64,000 nucleotides of DNA from Corynebacterium kefirresidentii (lineage in GTDB: Bacteria; Actinomycetota; Actinomycetes; Mycobacteriales; Mycobacteriaceae): positions 1 to 64,000 of the forward strand of contig NGUZ01000009.1 of assembly GCA_002154655.1 (NCBI GenBank). Direction: 5' to 3'. The position numbers and the translations under genes were made by a program. Within the stretch, counting starts at the first letter, position 1. Each line of letters opens with the position of its first letter. This document shows positions 1 through 9,725 of this stretch, one piece after another. The notes under the pieces were generated by a model. The model did no database searches. It was not told the DNA's origin and saw only the letters and a program-made list of their open reading frames with translations.

Positions 1-2
1 CC

Positions 3-1163
3 GCGGCGCGCTGGGCGCGCTCCACAGCCTCCGCGGTGAGCGCGATGGGGGTGGCGGTGGCCAATCCTTTCGTCATCGAGCGCCTCCTGCAGGGTCAGTG
101 GTCCCTTGCGGTAGCCGCGTGGCTGCTACCGGTCATCGCGTGGGCAGGAAAGCAGCGCAGCTGGGTGGCGTGGCTGGCTATGTGGGGTGCTTCATTTACC
201 CCTACGGGTGGACTCTTTGCCGTGGTGACCGCGGCGGTGACCTGCCGCAAGCGGGTAGCACTTGGCGGCGTGGTCCTGTGCTTGCCGTGGGCCATTCCAG
301 GCATGTTCTATCCCGCTGCGCCCGGCGATACCGCTGCGGCGGTGGCTGCGTTTGCCCCGCGAGCGGAAGAGCACGTCGGCACCGGGGGCGCGCTGCTGCG
401 CTTGGGCGGCATCTGGAATGCACAAGCAGCCATCGGGTTCGCGATATGCGGTGTCATCGTGTCGATCATCGCCCTGCTCGGGGCGTGGCGGGTTCCCGTT
501 CGGCTGAGCATACTGGCAGCTATTGGTCTTGGCGGGGCGATGTTTTTCTGGCTGGTTCCCGGCGCGTTGGTGTGGTCCATCGATCACGTACCAGGGGCGG
601 CGCTACTGCGCGATAGCGGGAAGCTGACCATGTTGGCATTGCCGCTTTATGTGGCCTCGCTGGGTGCGCTGCCGAACCTGCCGGCGGCACTAGCCACCGT
701 GGCCGCCGCCGTGCAGCTGATTCCGGTTCCGGGGCGGCTAGCGGTGCTCGCGCCTCGGGATACGGGAGTAGATGAGCAGCTGGTGTGCGAGATTGACGGC
801 CGCGTGGTCTTCTTTCCAGAGCGCAGCAACCTCGTGGAGGTGCCTGGCGGTGTGGCGGTAGATCCCTATTCCAAGGCGCTGGCCATGGTGGAATCGGGGG
901 AATTAAGCGTAGACGGGACCGTGGTGGATCAGGCTTCGCCGCAGTATCGGGCGGCGCTGCGCGCGTGGGAGGCACACGATATGAAGCAGCTGGCCCGGAT
1001 CGGTGTCGGTGTGGTCGTGGTCGACGGTGTCATAGTCGCGGAAACGGATGCGCCGCGGCCCGAGGTTCCATGGGCGCTTAGCGCGTTGTGGATGGCTTGT
1101 CCGCTACTAGCCCTTGCAGCAATTCCGCGAATTGCTCGCCGGTCTTCTCCCACGAGAAGCTAG
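3..1163 (+). CDS. Polytopic membrane protein, 5' partial
   Basis: The frame is open from the first bases of the window, so the gene very probably starts upstream; the GTG at 36 is merely the first in-window start codon. About 387 residues are visible. Most are hydrophobic, with roughly eight membrane segments, an NPFVIERLLQGQW motif near the visible start and an RDSGK motif in a loop near residue 200. A more soluble stretch (about residues 240-345) is followed by a last membrane segment and a basic tail. Position beside a GT4 gene, an mtrP-like gene and pck matches an envelope-glycolipid cluster of C. glutamicum, so a GT-C-like or export role is possible, but I do not recognise the family. 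Its last 86 bases overlap the convergent glycosyltransferase gene. Confidence 0.7.
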   Translation, partial: AARWARSTASAVSAMGVAVANPFVIERLLQGQWSLAVAAWLLPVIAWAGKQRSWVAWLAMWGASFTPTGGLFAVVTAAVTCRKRVALGGVVLCLPWAIPGMFYPAAPGDTAAAVAAFAPRAEEHVGTGGALLRLGGIWNAQAAIGFAICGVIVSIIALLGAWRVPVRLSILAAIGLGGAMFFWLVPGALVWSIDHVPGAALLRDSGKLTMLALPLYVASLGALPNLPAALATVAAAVQLIPVPGRLAVLAPRDTGVDEQLVCEIDGRVVFFPERSNLVEVPGGVAVDPYSKALAMVESGELSVDGTVVDQASPQYRAALRAWEAHDMKQLARIGVGVVVVDGVIVAETDAPRPEVPWALSALWMACPLLALAAIPRIARRSSPTRS

Positions 1164-2187
1164 CGGCAAAATCGTGCGCGTTGGAGCCGAGGGTGCGGCG
1201 TAAGGGGGCGTCGGCAAGCAGCTGCCTGGTGGCCGCCACGAAGTCTTCCTCGCGCTCTACCAGGATGCCGGTCTTGCCATTGATGACGCTGTCACGCAGG
1301 CCAAACGTATAGCCAACGGCGGGAACCCCATGTTGGGCGGCCTCCATTACTGCCAATCCCCACCCCTCCTTACGGGAGGGCATAAGCAGCGCATCGGCCC
1401 GGGCGAGCAGGGCATGCTTATAGTCCTCGGTCACCTGGCCGCGGAAGCGCACGCGACTGCTGACGCCGTGTTCCTCGGCATAGGCACGCAGGTTAGCCTC
1501 CCACCAGCCAGAGCCAATGACATCCAAGACCGCACCCGGGGTCTGCGCCACCGTATCCATGGCATGCTCAATCTGCTTATGCGGCACCAGGCGCGAGAGC
1601 GTTACCAGGTGCACGTCGGCCTCTCGTTCCAGGGAAGGCACATGGTCCGGAACCGGGTCCAGACCATTGGCAATGATGTGCGCACCCTTAATTCCCAGTG
1701 CCTCTAGATCCTCGCGGGAAGCCTCAGAAACGGTGACATAAGGAGCCCCGCGATACACACGCGGAGCCACCCGGGACTCGAGGAACCAACCGAGCCGCCC
1801 GAGAAGAGGGCCCGCCACCGGCCATTGTTCGCGGTGGCAATGGTGAGTAAGCAGCACCGTCGGTGCTCCAGATACCAAGCGGGCGAAGAAAGGAATGCCG
1901 TTTTGGGTATCGATGACCGCATCCACGCCGCGCAGGTCACCCAGCCCTAAACGGCCGGCCAGCATCGCCGCCCACGAGCGTGGATATACGCCAAACTTGG
2001 CGCCGCCGCGGCTGTAGCGCACGCCGTCGCGCACCTCCCGGCGCGCGGCATTCATGTGCTTGGAGGTGCGAAAAACCACCTCGTAGCCCTGCGCCGCGAG
2101 GTATTCGCCCACGCGCTCCAGGTAGCGCTCCGAGCCCCCGCCTTGCGGGTGGGTGGAATCGCGCCAGCATAGTAAAAGAATCTTCAT
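1078..2187 (-). CDS. GT4-family glycosyltransferase
   Basis: Predicted cytoplasmic GT-B glycosyltransferase of 369 residues. The N-terminal Rossmann half shows the acceptor-side GGGSERYLE motif (residues 17-25), and the C-terminal half shows SRLVPHKQ followed by the EX7E-type motif EGWGLAVME that binds the nucleotide-sugar donor. Donor and acceptor are not deducible from sequence. The order GT4, SAM methyltransferase, pck is the same as in C. glutamicum, where this neighbourhood serves mycolate and lipoglycan assembly. Its start lies only 24 bp from the divergently transcribed methyltransferase start, so the promoters must overlap or lie within the neighbouring genes. The 3' end overlaps the convergent membrane-protein gene by 86 bp. 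Confidence 0.9.
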   Translation of the reverse strand: MKILLLCWRDSTHPQGGGSERYLERVGEYLAAQGYEVVFRTSKHMNAARREVRDGVRYSRGGAKFGVYPRSWAAMLAGRLGLGDLRGVDAVIDTQNGIPFFARLVSGAPTVLLTHHCHREQWPVAGPLLGRLGWFLESRVAPRVYRGAPYVTVSEASREDLEALGIKGAHIIANGLDPVPDHVPSLEREADVHLVTLSRLVPHKQIEHAMDTVAQTPGAVLDVIGSGWWEANLRAYAEEHGVSSRVRFRGQVTEDYKHALLARADALLMPSRKEGWGLAVMEAAQHGVPAVGYTFGLRDSVINGKTGILVEREEDFVAATRQLLADAPLRRTLGSNAHDFAASFSWEKTGEQFAELLQGLVADKPSTTR

Positions 2188-2211
2188 TGTGAGGTATTAG
2201 CCTAGTGGGTT

Positions 2212-2955
2212 ATGAGACATACCCGTGAGATGGCCACGCTGCGCCGCTCCTTGCAGCTGTTGCGTTCCTTTCGCTTTGAGCAGACACACCCGGAGATTTT
2301 CTACGGCGGGCTGGCGGAAGATACGGCTGCACTGGTAGATAACCTCGGCCGCGACCTAGGCGTGCAGCTTCCCGGGGCGAGGGTGCTCGATGTGGGCGGC
2401 GGACCGGGCTATTTTGCGGATGCTTTTGCCCGGCGCGGCGCCCACTACGTAGGACTAGAGCCAGATGCAGGCGAAATGTCTGCGGCTGGCATCCACTTGA
2501 GCAACTCAGTGCGCGGGGACGGCACCAACCTTCCCTTTGCCGATGACTCTTTTGACGTGGTCTATTCCTCCAACGTGGCTGAGCACATCCCCAATCCTTG
2601 GGATATGGGCGAGGAGATGCTGCGCGTGACCCGCCCGGGTGGCCTGACTATCCTGAGCTATACGGTATGGCTCGGCCCCTTTGGCGGCCACGAGACCGGC
2701 CTGTGGGAGCACTATGTGGGCGGCGAGTTTGCCCGCGATCGCTATACCCGCCGCCACGGTCACCCGCCCAAGAATGTCTTTGGCACTTCGCTTTTCGACG
2801 TCCCCTGTTCCGCCGGCCTCCACTGGGCACAGCGCACCGGCGCGCTCAAACTCGCCTTCCCCCGCTACCACCCCGGCTGGGCTTGGTGGCTAACCCGCGT
2901 GCCGGGTGTGCGGGAATTCGCGGTTTCTAACCTGACGTTGGTGCTGCAAAAATAG
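2212..2955 (+). CDS. mtrP: SAM-dependent methyltransferase, MtrP-like
   Basis: Class I SAM methyltransferase of 247 residues. Motif I (VLDVGGGPGYF, about residues 61-71) and the acidic end of strand 2 (GLEPDAGE) are clear, as is the post-I PFADDSFDVVYSSNVAEHIPNP region typical of the Methyltransf_11 fold. In C. glutamicum the methyltransferase gene immediately beside pck is MtrP (NCgl2764), reported to be needed for efficient transport of trehalose mycolates; the assignment here rests on position and family, not on a residue-level match. The ATG at 2230 is an alternative start, and neither start has a strong ribosome-binding site. A hairpin terminator follows the stop codon directly. Confidence 0.78.
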   Translation: MRHTREMATLRRSLQLLRSFRFEQTHPEIFYGGLAEDTAALVDNLGRDLGVQLPGARVLDVGGGPGYFADAFARRGAHYVGLEPDAGEMSAAGIHLSNSVRGDGTNLPFADDSFDVVYSSNVAEHIPNPWDMGEEMLRVTRPGGLTILSYTVWLGPFGGHETGLWEHYVGGEFARDRYTRRHGHPPKNVFGTSLFDVPCSAGLHWAQRTGALKLAFPRYHPGWAWWLTRVPGVREFAVSNLTLVLQK

Positions 2956-2988
2956 CACCCAGCAACAGTGCTGTCGCTGGGTGCTATT
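2951..2988. terminator. Hairpin terminator between mtrP-like gene and pck
   Basis: Perfect 13-bp inverted repeat (2951-2963 with 2976-2988) around a 12-nt loop, between two convergent genes. Read on the minus strand it is followed by a run of five T, so it is best suited to end the pck transcript; on the plus strand the T run is missing. Confidence 0.85.
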
Positions 2989-2999
2989 GAACTTAGAGC

Positions 3000-4823
3000 T
3001 TAAGAGGCGTTCTCTACGCGCTCCTTCAGGGCGTGGAACTGGTCCCATACCTCGGACGGCACGCGGGAGCCCAGGAAATTGAGGTAGCTGGCGTTATCCT
3101 GCATATCGCCTTCCCAGTCCTCCGGGTTGACGGCAAGAGCGGCACGAACGTCCTCGATATCGAAGTCGATGCCCTCGAGGTCGATATCCTCGGCGCGAGC
3201 GGTGTGGCCCACGACGGTTTCCTCGGCCTCAACATTGCCCTCAATGCGGTCAATGATCCACTTGAGCACGCGGGAGTTCTCGCCGAAGCCCGGCCACAGG
3301 AAGCGACCATCGTCGCCGCGGCGGAACCAGTTAACCAGGAAGATAGACGGCATGCGGTCGCCGCCCTTTTCACCCATATCGATCCAGTGCTGCAGGTAGT
3401 CACCGGCGTTGTAGCCCATGAACGGAAGCATAGCCATCGGATCGTGGCGCAGGGTGCCGACGTTGCCCTCTGCTGCAGCGGTCTGGCCGGAAGCCAGCAG
3501 GGCACCGATCATGGTGCCGTGGTTCCAGTCAAAGGCCTGGGTTACCAGCGGAACGGTGGTCTTGCGGCGGCCGCCGAAGAGGATGGCATCGATCTTCACG
3601 CCCTGCCAATCGTCATACTCCGGAGCGGCGCTCGGGCACTGGGAAATCGGGACGCAGTAACGAGAGTTCGGGTGCGCAGCCTTAGTGGAGGAGGACGGAG
3701 TCCAATCCTGACCGGTCCAGTCGATGAGGTGCTCCGGCGCCTCCTTGGACATCTCCTCCCACCAGACATCGCCGTCGTCGGTAAGCGCAACGTTGGTGAA
3801 GATGGTGTTGCCCGGCTCCATGGTCTGCATGGCAATCGGGTTGGAGTCGTAGTTGGTGCCAGGGGCCACGCCGAAGAAACCATTTTCTGGGTTTACGGCA
3901 TAAAGGCCGTCCTCGCGCAGGTGCAGCCAGGCAATATCGTCACCGACGACCTCAGCCTTCCAACCCGGAATGGTCGGGGTAATCATGGCCAGGTTGGTCT
4001 TGCCGCATGCCGAAGGGAAGGCGGCCGCAACGTGGTACTTCTTACCCTCTGGGTTGGTGAGCTTCAGGATGAGCATGTGCTCAGCCATCCAGCCTTCTTC
4101 CTTGGCCATAACCGAAGCGATGCGCAGCGCGTAGCACTTCTTCGCCAGGATGGCGTTGCCGCCGTAGCCGGAACCGTAGGACCAGATTTCCTTGGTCTCT
4201 GGGAACTGGGTGATGTACTTGGTGTCATTGCATGGCCACGCCACATCTTCCTGGCCTGGCTCTAGCGGGGCGCCCACGGAGTGTAGGGCGTGGACGAAAT
4301 CACCGTCGGTACCAATCTTGTCCAAGGCTTCCGCACCCATGCGGGTCATGATGCGCATGGAGAGCACCACATAGGCGGAGTCAGTCAGCTGCACGCCCAG
4401 CTTTGGTTCCGGATCGCTAATAGGGCCCATGCAGAAGGGAACCACGTACATGGTGCGGCCCTTCATGGAGCCACGGAATGCCTCCGTCATTTCTTCCTTC
4501 ATCGCAGCTGGCGGGGCCCAGTTATTGGTCGGGCCGGCGCCATCTTCATTCTCGGTACAGATGAAGGTGCGGGATTCCACGCGGGCAACGTCAGAAGGAT
4601 TGGAGCGAGCCAGGTAGGAATTAGGGCGCTTTTCCTCATTCAGCTTGATAAGCGTGCCCTTTTCCACCAGCTCTGCGGCCAAACGGTCAGCCTCGTCCTG
4701 GGAGCCGTCTACAAAGACCACCTGGTCCGGCTGGAAAAGCTCAACGTTCTCGCTGATCCAGCCGATAAGCTTTTCGTTTTTAGTCGGCAGCTCTCCGACG
4801 AGCCCTGGGATAGTGGCGGTCAT
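3000..4823 (-). CDS. pck: Phosphoenolpyruvate carboxykinase (GTP)
   Basis: GTP-dependent PEP carboxykinase converting oxaloacetate and GTP to PEP, CO2 and GDP: the gluconeogenic and anaplerotic node in the cytoplasm. From the chosen ATG (4823) the product has 607 residues, normal for the family. It shows the kinase-1a loop with the reactive cysteine (PSACGKTN, about residue 265), the metal site VGDDIAWL just after it, and the GRRKT motif. The reading frame extends upstream to 4886, but AGGAG lies six bases before 4823 and family alignment starts at MTATIPGL. It is monocistronic, with a terminator behind it and a 348-bp regulatory region in front shared with the divergent trmB operon. Confidence 0.97.
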   Translation of the reverse strand: MTATIPGLVGELPTKNEKLIGWISENVELFQPDQVVFVDGSQDEADRLAAELVEKGTLIKLNEEKRPNSYLARSNPSDVARVESRTFICTENEDGAGPTNNWAPPAAMKEEMTEAFRGSMKGRTMYVVPFCMGPISDPEPKLGVQLTDSAYVVLSMRIMTRMGAEALDKIGTDGDFVHALHSVGAPLEPGQEDVAWPCNDTKYITQFPETKEIWSYGSGYGGNAILAKKCYALRIASVMAKEEGWMAEHMLILKLTNPEGKKYHVAAAFPSACGKTNLAMITPTIPGWKAEVVGDDIAWLHLREDGLYAVNPENGFFGVAPGTNYDSNPIAMQTMEPGNTIFTNVALTDDGDVWWEEMSKEAPEHLIDWTGQDWTPSSSTKAAHPNSRYCVPISQCPSAAPEYDDWQGVKIDAILFGGRRKTTVPLVTQAFDWNHGTMIGALLASGQTAAAEGNVGTLRHDPMAMLPFMGYNAGDYLQHWIDMGEKGGDRMPSIFLVNWFRRGDDGRFLWPGFGENSRVLKWIIDRIEGNVEAEETVVGHTARAEDIDLEGIDFDIEDVRAALAVNPEDWEGDMQDNASYLNFLGSRVPSEVWDQFHALKERVENAS

Positions 4824-5171
4824 TAGTAATTCTCCTGAGGGTGGGTGTGAAAAGTGGGGAAATGAATCCCCAACTGTGCCTTCCACCTCAAGATTAACGT
4901 GCTTGTCCGAATAATTTGCGCAGATTTTGTCACACTGGTTATATCCACCGCGTTTACCAGAACTTCACCAAGCGCAACCACAGATACTGTGTTAAAAATC
5001 GCCTTTTGCCACCCCCCTGTCTGGGGGTCTATTCCCCTCCCCGGCGGCGCCCAAAACGATCATCCCCACCCCCAACCGGCCCCACTGGTTATACCAGGAT
5101 TGATCTCGCCACACGTGACCCACGGCACGGCGTATTGCTTGGCGGGGCTAAGCAGGGGAAAATAGGCCGCA
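4824..5171. promoter_or_regulatory. Divergent pck / trmB control region
   Basis: This 348-bp gap holds no convincing gene; the short frames in it lack ribosome-binding sites and recognisable sequence. Three symmetrical elements stand out: TGGGGA-N6-TCCCCA at 4855-4872 inside the pck leader, CACAG-N3-CTGTG at 4979-4991, and ACCCCC-N6-GGGGGT at 5011-5028. The first and third resemble the G-run/C-run half-sites bound by the corynebacterial carbon regulator RamA, which would suit a gluconeogenic gene, but this is inference from pattern only. Confidence 0.5.
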
Positions 5172-5948
5172 ATGAATAGTACAGATAATTCTCAAAACAC
5201 CCTCGCTGGGGAAATGCCCCCCGGCCGCCCGCCACAAACCGACTTCAACGCCGTTTTTAACAACGAGCTTGACTACCCGCGCCTAGGCAACGTCACTTTC
5301 CGTCGCGGCACACTGACCGAAAACCAGCATGAACTTTTTGAAAAGCGGTGGCCAGAGCTCGGACGCGTGCTGGAAGACGAGGTCATTGATCTCGAGTCCT
5401 GGTTCGGTCGCAGCGGCGCCAAGACCATCGTGGAAATCGGATCCGGTACCGGTACCTCTACCGCCGCCATGGCGCCGAAGGAGGCCGATACCAATATCAT
5501 CGCCGTCGAGCTCTACAAGCCGGGCCTGGCCAAGCTATTGGGCCAAATCGAGCGCGAGGGCATCGACAATATCCGCATGATTCGCGGCGATGGCATCGAG
5601 GTCATGGTGCGCATGTTTGCGCCGGAATCCCTTGATGGCATCCGCATCTTCTTCCCAGATCCCTGGCCAAAGGCCCGCCACCACAAGCGCCGCATCATCC
5701 AGTCGGGCACACTCAACCTTTTTGCTTCCCGCCTGAAGAAGGGCGGCGTGCTGCACGTTGCTACCGACCACGCCGGATACGCCGAGTGGATCGATGAACT
5801 AGTTGAAATAGAGCCGAGCCTGGATTACAAGGGCTGGCCGTGGCCAGAGTGCCCACAGTTGGTGGACCGTCAGGTCATCACCAAGTTTGAGGGCAAGGGC
5901 CTAGATAAAGAACACGTCATCACGGAGTATCTCTGGGAGAAGAAATAA
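5172..5948 (+). CDS. trmB: tRNA (guanine-N7-)-methyltransferase
   Basis: Makes m7G46 in the tRNA variable loop using SAM. The 258-residue product has the SAM-binding strand [10 protein letters not shown] (about residues 91-100), the IAVELYKPG acid, and the diagnostic TrmB block [16 protein letters not shown] (about residues 157-172) followed by [10 protein letters not shown] Pro/Thr-rich N-terminal extension of about 35 residues is typical of actinobacterial TrmB. It is the first gene of a compact operon with the NYN gene and mmpL3; the same gene order surrounds mmpL3 in M. tuberculosis (Rv0208c-Rv0206c). The stop codon TAA abuts the next ATG. Confidence 0.96.
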   Translation: MNSTDNSQNTLAGEMPPGRPPQTDFNAVFNNELDYPRLGNVTFRRGTLTENQHELFEKRWPELGRVLEDEVIDLESWFGRSGAKTIVEIGSGTGTSTAAMAPKEADTNIIAVELYKPGLAKLLGQIEREGIDNIRMIRGDGIEVMVRMFAPESLDGIRIFFPDPWPKARHHKRRIIQSGTLNLFASRLKKGGVLHVATDHAGYAEWIDELVEIEPSLDYKGWPWPECPQLVDRQVITKFEGKGLDKEHVITEYLWEKK

Positions 5949-6542
5949 ATGAGCACCTACCTACTTGTCTGGGATGCGCCCAATATGGACATGGGCCTAG
6001 GCTCCCTGCTCGGCGGCCGCCCCACCGCCGCACACCGCCCGCGCTTCGACGCCATCGGCCGCTGGCTGGTGCACCTTGCCCAGGACGTTGATGCGGAACC
6101 GCGCGCCGATGTCTTTACTAATGTCACCCCGGGCGGCGCCGATGTCATCCGCCCATGGGTAGAAGCCATCCGCAACGTAGGCTTCGGTGTTTTTGCCAAG
6201 CCCAAGATCCACGAAGACGACGACGTGGATCCGGATATGCTCGACCACATCGAAAGCCTCCGCGAGGATCTAGCCGGCGTGATTGTTGCCTCCGCCGATG
6301 GCCAGAATTTCCAGGAACCTTTGGAAGAGCTCATCGCCGCGGGGATTCCGGTTACGGTCCTGGGATTCCACGAGCACGCCGCGTGGGCCGTCGGCCACGC
6401 GGATATCAATTTTGTGGATCTAGAAGACATCGAGGGCGTATTCCGCGAACCGCTACCGCGCGTGAATCTGGATAACCTGCCCGAGGGTGGTGCATGGCTG
6501 CAGCCATTCCGTCCCTTGGCGGCCCTGCTTAATAACCGCTAG
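5949..6542 (+). CDS. NYN-domain (PIN-like) protein
   Basis: A 197-residue NYN/LabA-type protein, a fold related to PIN RNases. The N-terminal strand LLVWDAPNMDMGLG carries the acidic and Asn residues of the active site; further acidic positions occur in the EDDDVDPDM segment (about residues 91-99) and in VASADGQNF (about residues 115-123), matching the usual (D/N)...D...SxDxDF layout. The substrate is unknown. It starts right at the trmB stop and ends 12 bp before mmpL3, as does its counterpart Rv0207c. The constant company of trmB and mmpL3 is unexplained and may reflect operon history rather than shared function. Confidence 0.85.
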   Translation: MSTYLLVWDAPNMDMGLGSLLGGRPTAAHRPRFDAIGRWLVHLAQDVDAEPRADVFTNVTPGGADVIRPWVEAIRNVGFGVFAKPKIHEDDDVDPDMLDHIESLREDLAGVIVASADGQNFQEPLEELIAAGIPVTVLGFHEHAAWAVGHADINFVDLEDIEGVFREPLPRVNLDNLPEGGAWLQPFRPLAALLNNR

Positions 6543-6554
6543 GAGGCTGCCCCA

Positions 6555-8708
6555 ATGTTTGAAAAGTGGGGACGTTTTTCCTATGCGCACCGCCGGCTTA
6601 TCCCCGCCATCGTTGTCGCTGCCATCCTTGCGCTCTTCGTGGGCTTTGGCCTGCAGCTTGAAGACCGCATGAGCCAAGAGGGCTGGGAGGATCCCAATGC
6701 GGCGTCGACAAGCGCGGCCCACATCGAGCAGGAGACTTTTGGCCGCGATAACTCCGGCGATGTCATCTTGCTCTTCCACTCCCCCGATGAGAACTTCGAC
6801 GCCGCCAAGCAGCACTTGGCGCAGCTGAAAGCAGAGTATCCCGAGCAGATTGATTCGGTGACCAGCTACTTCGATACGAAGAACCCCAACCTGGTCAATG
6901 ACGATCACTCCCTAGCTTTCGCCGCCATCGGTCTTAAAGGCGATGATGAGCAAACACTCAAGGATTTCCGCACCATCCAAGGCGCGCTTACGGATACCTC
7001 CGCCCCAGTGGAAATCGCGGGCGCTACCGCAGTTGCTGATGCCCTAGATAATGGCATGTCCCACGATATCTCCCGCGCCGAAAAGGCCGCGCTTCCTTTG
7101 GTGGGCATCCTCCTGCTGGTGGTTTTTGGCTCCGTCGTTGCGGCCTGCATGCCGCTCATCGTCGGCGGCCTCTCCATCCTGGGGTCTTTGGGAATCCTGT
7201 CCATCTTGGCGGGATTTTCCCAGGTCAATGTCTTTGCTCAGGCCGTCGTCACGCTGCTGGGCCTCGGCCTAGCCATCGATTACGGTCTCTTTATGGTCTC
7301 GCGCTTCCGCGAAGAGCTGGATAAGGGTCGCTCCACCGAGGAGGCCGTTGCTACCACCACCGCGACTGCCGGCCAAACGGTGGTTTTCTCGGCAGCCATG
7401 GTTGCCGTCGCACTTTCGGGACTCTTCCTCTTCCCGCAAGCCTTCCTGAAGTCCGTGGCTTATGGCTCCATTTCCGCCGTGGGTCTAGCAGCGCTGCTTT
7501 CGGTCACCGTCCTGCCCTCAATTTTTGGCATGCTGGGCCCCAAGATCGATACCTGGTCTGTGCGCCGCACCTCTCGGACTGCGCGCACCATCGAAGACAC
7601 CTGGTGGTACAAGCTGCCGCTGTGGGCAATGCGCCATGCCCGCGGGTTGACCATCGCCGTGTGCAGCCTGCTTATCGCACTTACCCTGCCCATCATGAGT
7701 ATCACCTTCGGCGGCATCAACGAGTCTTACTTACCGCCCAACCAGGAAACCCGTGTGGCGCAGGATAAGTTCAATGAGGAATTCCCTACCTTCCGCACGG
7801 AGCCGGTAAAGCTCGTCGTGGAAAATGCGTCTAACCAGCAGCTTGTCGACGTCGTCATGCAAGTCCGTGGCCTCGAAGGCCTCACCGAGCCCATGGCGCC
7901 GACAACAGCCACCAAGGGCGGCACGACAGTTCTTTCCGCCGGTATTAAAGACCGCGATGATTACGCGAAGATTGTCCACGAACTGGAACAAGTAAAGGCA
8001 CCCGAGGGCGTGAACCTGTACGTGGGAGGCACGCCTGCCATGGAAGTGGAATCCCTTGATGCGCTCTTCCATAAGCTGCCGTGGATGGCACTCTACGTGG
8101 TGCTAGCCACGTTCGTGCTCATGGCGTTGGTCTTCGGTTCCTTCGTGCTCCCGCTCAAGGCAATCGTGATGACGCTTTTGACCCTGGGAGCAACGCTGGG
8201 CATTTTGACCCTGATGTTCGTCGCTGGACTTGGCTCGGGCGCCCTCAACTTCACCCCTGGCCCGCTCATGAGCCCCATCTTGGTGCTTATCATCGCCATT
8301 GTTTACGGCCTGTCCACCGACTATGAGGTCTTCTTGGTCTCCCGCATGGTAGAGGCGCGACGGCGTGGTTCCACCACCGATGAGGCCATTGCGGCCGGCA
8401 CCGCGCATACGGGTGGGATCATCACTGCGGCGGCGCTCATCATGATTGTGGTCTGTGGGGCTTTCGGCTTCTCCGATATCGTGATGATGAAATACATCGC
8501 TTATGGCATGATTTTTGCCCTGCTTATCGATGCCACCATTGTCCGCATGCTCCTTGTCCCCGCTGTCATGCACCTGCTGCGCGAAGATAACTGGTGGGCA
8601 CCTAGCTGGCTGCGCCACGCCACTACTGCTTTGACTGGTGGCGCTAGACACCGCGGCAAGACTGTTCCCTTCTCTGAGCTCAAACAACGCCTCGAAGGAG
8701 ATAAATAA
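6555..8708 (+). CDS. mmpL3: MmpL3-type trehalose monomycolate transporter
   Basis: RND-superfamily inner-membrane flippase of 717 residues with two repeats, each one membrane segment, a periplasmic porter domain (about residues 35-180 and 385-510) and five further segments. The proton-relay Asp-Tyr pairs are intact at D242-Y243 and D589-Y590. By synteny with pck-trmB-NYN it is the orthologue of M. tuberculosis MmpL3 and C. glutamicum CmpL1, which export trehalose monomycolate. It is shorter than mycobacterial MmpL3 because it lacks the long cytoplasmic C-terminal tail. An AGGAGG site lies eight bases before the ATG. The stop codon overlaps nothing; the next gene begins at the following base. 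Confidence 0.93.
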   Translation: MFEKWGRFSYAHRRLIPAIVVAAILALFVGFGLQLEDRMSQEGWEDPNAASTSAAHIEQETFGRDNSGDVILLFHSPDENFDAAKQHLAQLKAEYPEQIDSVTSYFDTKNPNLVNDDHSLAFAAIGLKGDDEQTLKDFRTIQGALTDTSAPVEIAGATAVADALDNGMSHDISRAEKAALPLVGILLLVVFGSVVAACMPLIVGGLSILGSLGILSILAGFSQVNVFAQAVVTLLGLGLAIDYGLFMVSRFREELDKGRSTEEAVATTTATAGQTVVFSAAMVAVALSGLFLFPQAFLKSVAYGSISAVGLAALLSVTVLPSIFGMLGPKIDTWSVRRTSRTARTIEDTWWYKLPLWAMRHARGLTIAVCSLLIALTLPIMSITFGGINESYLPPNQETRVAQDKFNEEFPTFRTEPVKLVVENASNQQLVDVVMQVRGLEGLTEPMAPTTATKGGTTVLSAGIKDRDDYAKIVHELEQVKAPEGVNLYVGGTPAMEVESLDALFHKLPWMALYVVLATFVLMALVFGSFVLPLKAIVMTLLTLGATLGILTLMFVAGLGSGALNFTPGPLMSPILVLIIAIVYGLSTDYEVFLVSRMVEARRRGSTTDEAIAAGTAHTGGIITAAALIMIVVCGAFGFSDIVMMKYIAYGMIFALLIDATIVRMLLVPAVMHLLREDNWWAPSWLRHATTALTGGARHRGKTVPFSELKQRLEGDK

Positions 8709-9725
8709 GTGAAGAACTGGCTGCGGCTTATCGCCTCGCTCATCGTCCTGCTTATCCTGATTTATGTCTTCCGCGATGAGCTGGACTTCCTGCGCGAAGG
8801 CTTCTCGCGGCTGTCTCATTCTGACCCGGCTGCGGTAGCACTGGTAGTCATCGCCTCAATCGTGGCAGTCCTTGCCATGGGCGAGGTTATGCGCCTGCTC
8901 ATTCGCGCTGGCGGCGTACACGTACCAGCCTCAGAGACGGCCGCCCTCACGCTGGCGGCTAATGCTTGGTCTACCACGCTTCCAGCGGGCCCGGCCTTTT
9001 CCGCCATCCTCACCTTCTACGTGCAGCGCACGTGGGGTGCTTCCGTCATGCTCTGTGGGTGGTTCTTCGTGCTGTCTTCGGCCATTTCCACCATGTGGCT
9101 CGTACTCATCGGCTTGGGCGGCGTGCTCTTCCTCAATGCCGACATGGCATTGTGGTCCCTCATCGGCACCCTAGTGCTCATGCTGGCGCTTTCCGGCGGC
9201 CTTTTCTGGCTGACCAATCACCCAGATACCATCATTCGCTGGCTCAACCGCCAGAAGCTCGTTAAGGGCTCCAAGCGCGAAGCCATCGTGGACCAGGTAA
9301 AGAATCTGGAAGAGGTTCACCTCACCCGCCGCCAATTCGCTTGGGTTTCCTTTTACTCCCTGGCCAACCGCCTCATCGATATGGTCTCGCTCTGGGGCTG
9401 TGTCTGGGCCGTAACCGGCCACCTCCCTGCCCTGCATGCGGGTGAAGACACCACGACTATGGCCGGTGTGGCGCTAGCGTATCTTACCGCCAAGCTGGCC
9501 GGCTCCGCCCAGGTCACGCCCGCCGGCTTGGGCACGGTAGAGGCCGCCATTATCGCTACCCTGGTTGCCACCGGTATGACCGCGGTAGATGCAACCGGCG
9601 CGGCAATCATTTATCGTCTGATTTCCTTTGCCCTTATCACCATCATTGGCTGGGTAATCTACTTCTGGCACTATGCTCGCAAGGGCATTACTTACGCCGC
9701 CTTGAATCGAAAGGAAAACGCATGA
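8709..9725 (+). CDS. LPG_synthase_TM / UPF0104-type membrane protein
   Basis: Integral membrane protein of 338 residues with about eight segments, resembling the flippase-like transmembrane part of lysyl-phosphatidylglycerol synthases (UPF0104). The conserved block LPAGPAFSAILTFYVQRTWG (about residues 96-115) and the TPAGLGTVEAA motif (about residues 271-281) are the family hallmarks. No soluble aminoacyl-transferase domain is present, so it is a stand-alone transporter-like protein. It starts with GTG at the base after the mmpL3 stop, and a related protein (Rv0204c) sits in the mycobacterial mmpL3 locus, which suggests a helper role in envelope lipid movement. Confidence 0.85.
   Translation: MKNWLRLIASLIVLLILIYVFRDELDFLREGFSRLSHSDPAAVALVVIASIVAVLAMGEVMRLLIRAGGVHVPASETAALTLAANAWSTTLPAGPAFSAILTFYVQRTWGASVMLCGWFFVLSSAISTMWLVLIGLGGVLFLNADMALWSLIGTLVLMLALSGGLFWLTNHPDTIIRWLNRQKLVKGSKREAIVDQVKNLEEVHLTRRQFAWVSFYSLANRLIDMVSLWGCVWAVTGHLPALHAGEDTTTMAGVALAYLTAKLAGSAQVTPAGLGTVEAAIIATLVATGMTAVDATGAAIIYRLISFALITIIGWVIYFWHYARKGITYAALNRKENA

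Noticed and set aside
3033..4265. 410-codon open frame antisense to pck
   Set aside because: It is a shadow of a conserved gene in GC-rich DNA; no ribosome-binding site, no recognisable domain, and pck is certain on the other strand.
4899..5179. Two overlapping short frames between pck and trmB
   Set aside because: Pro- and Cys-rich translations with no ribosome-binding site; the region is better explained as a divergent promoter.
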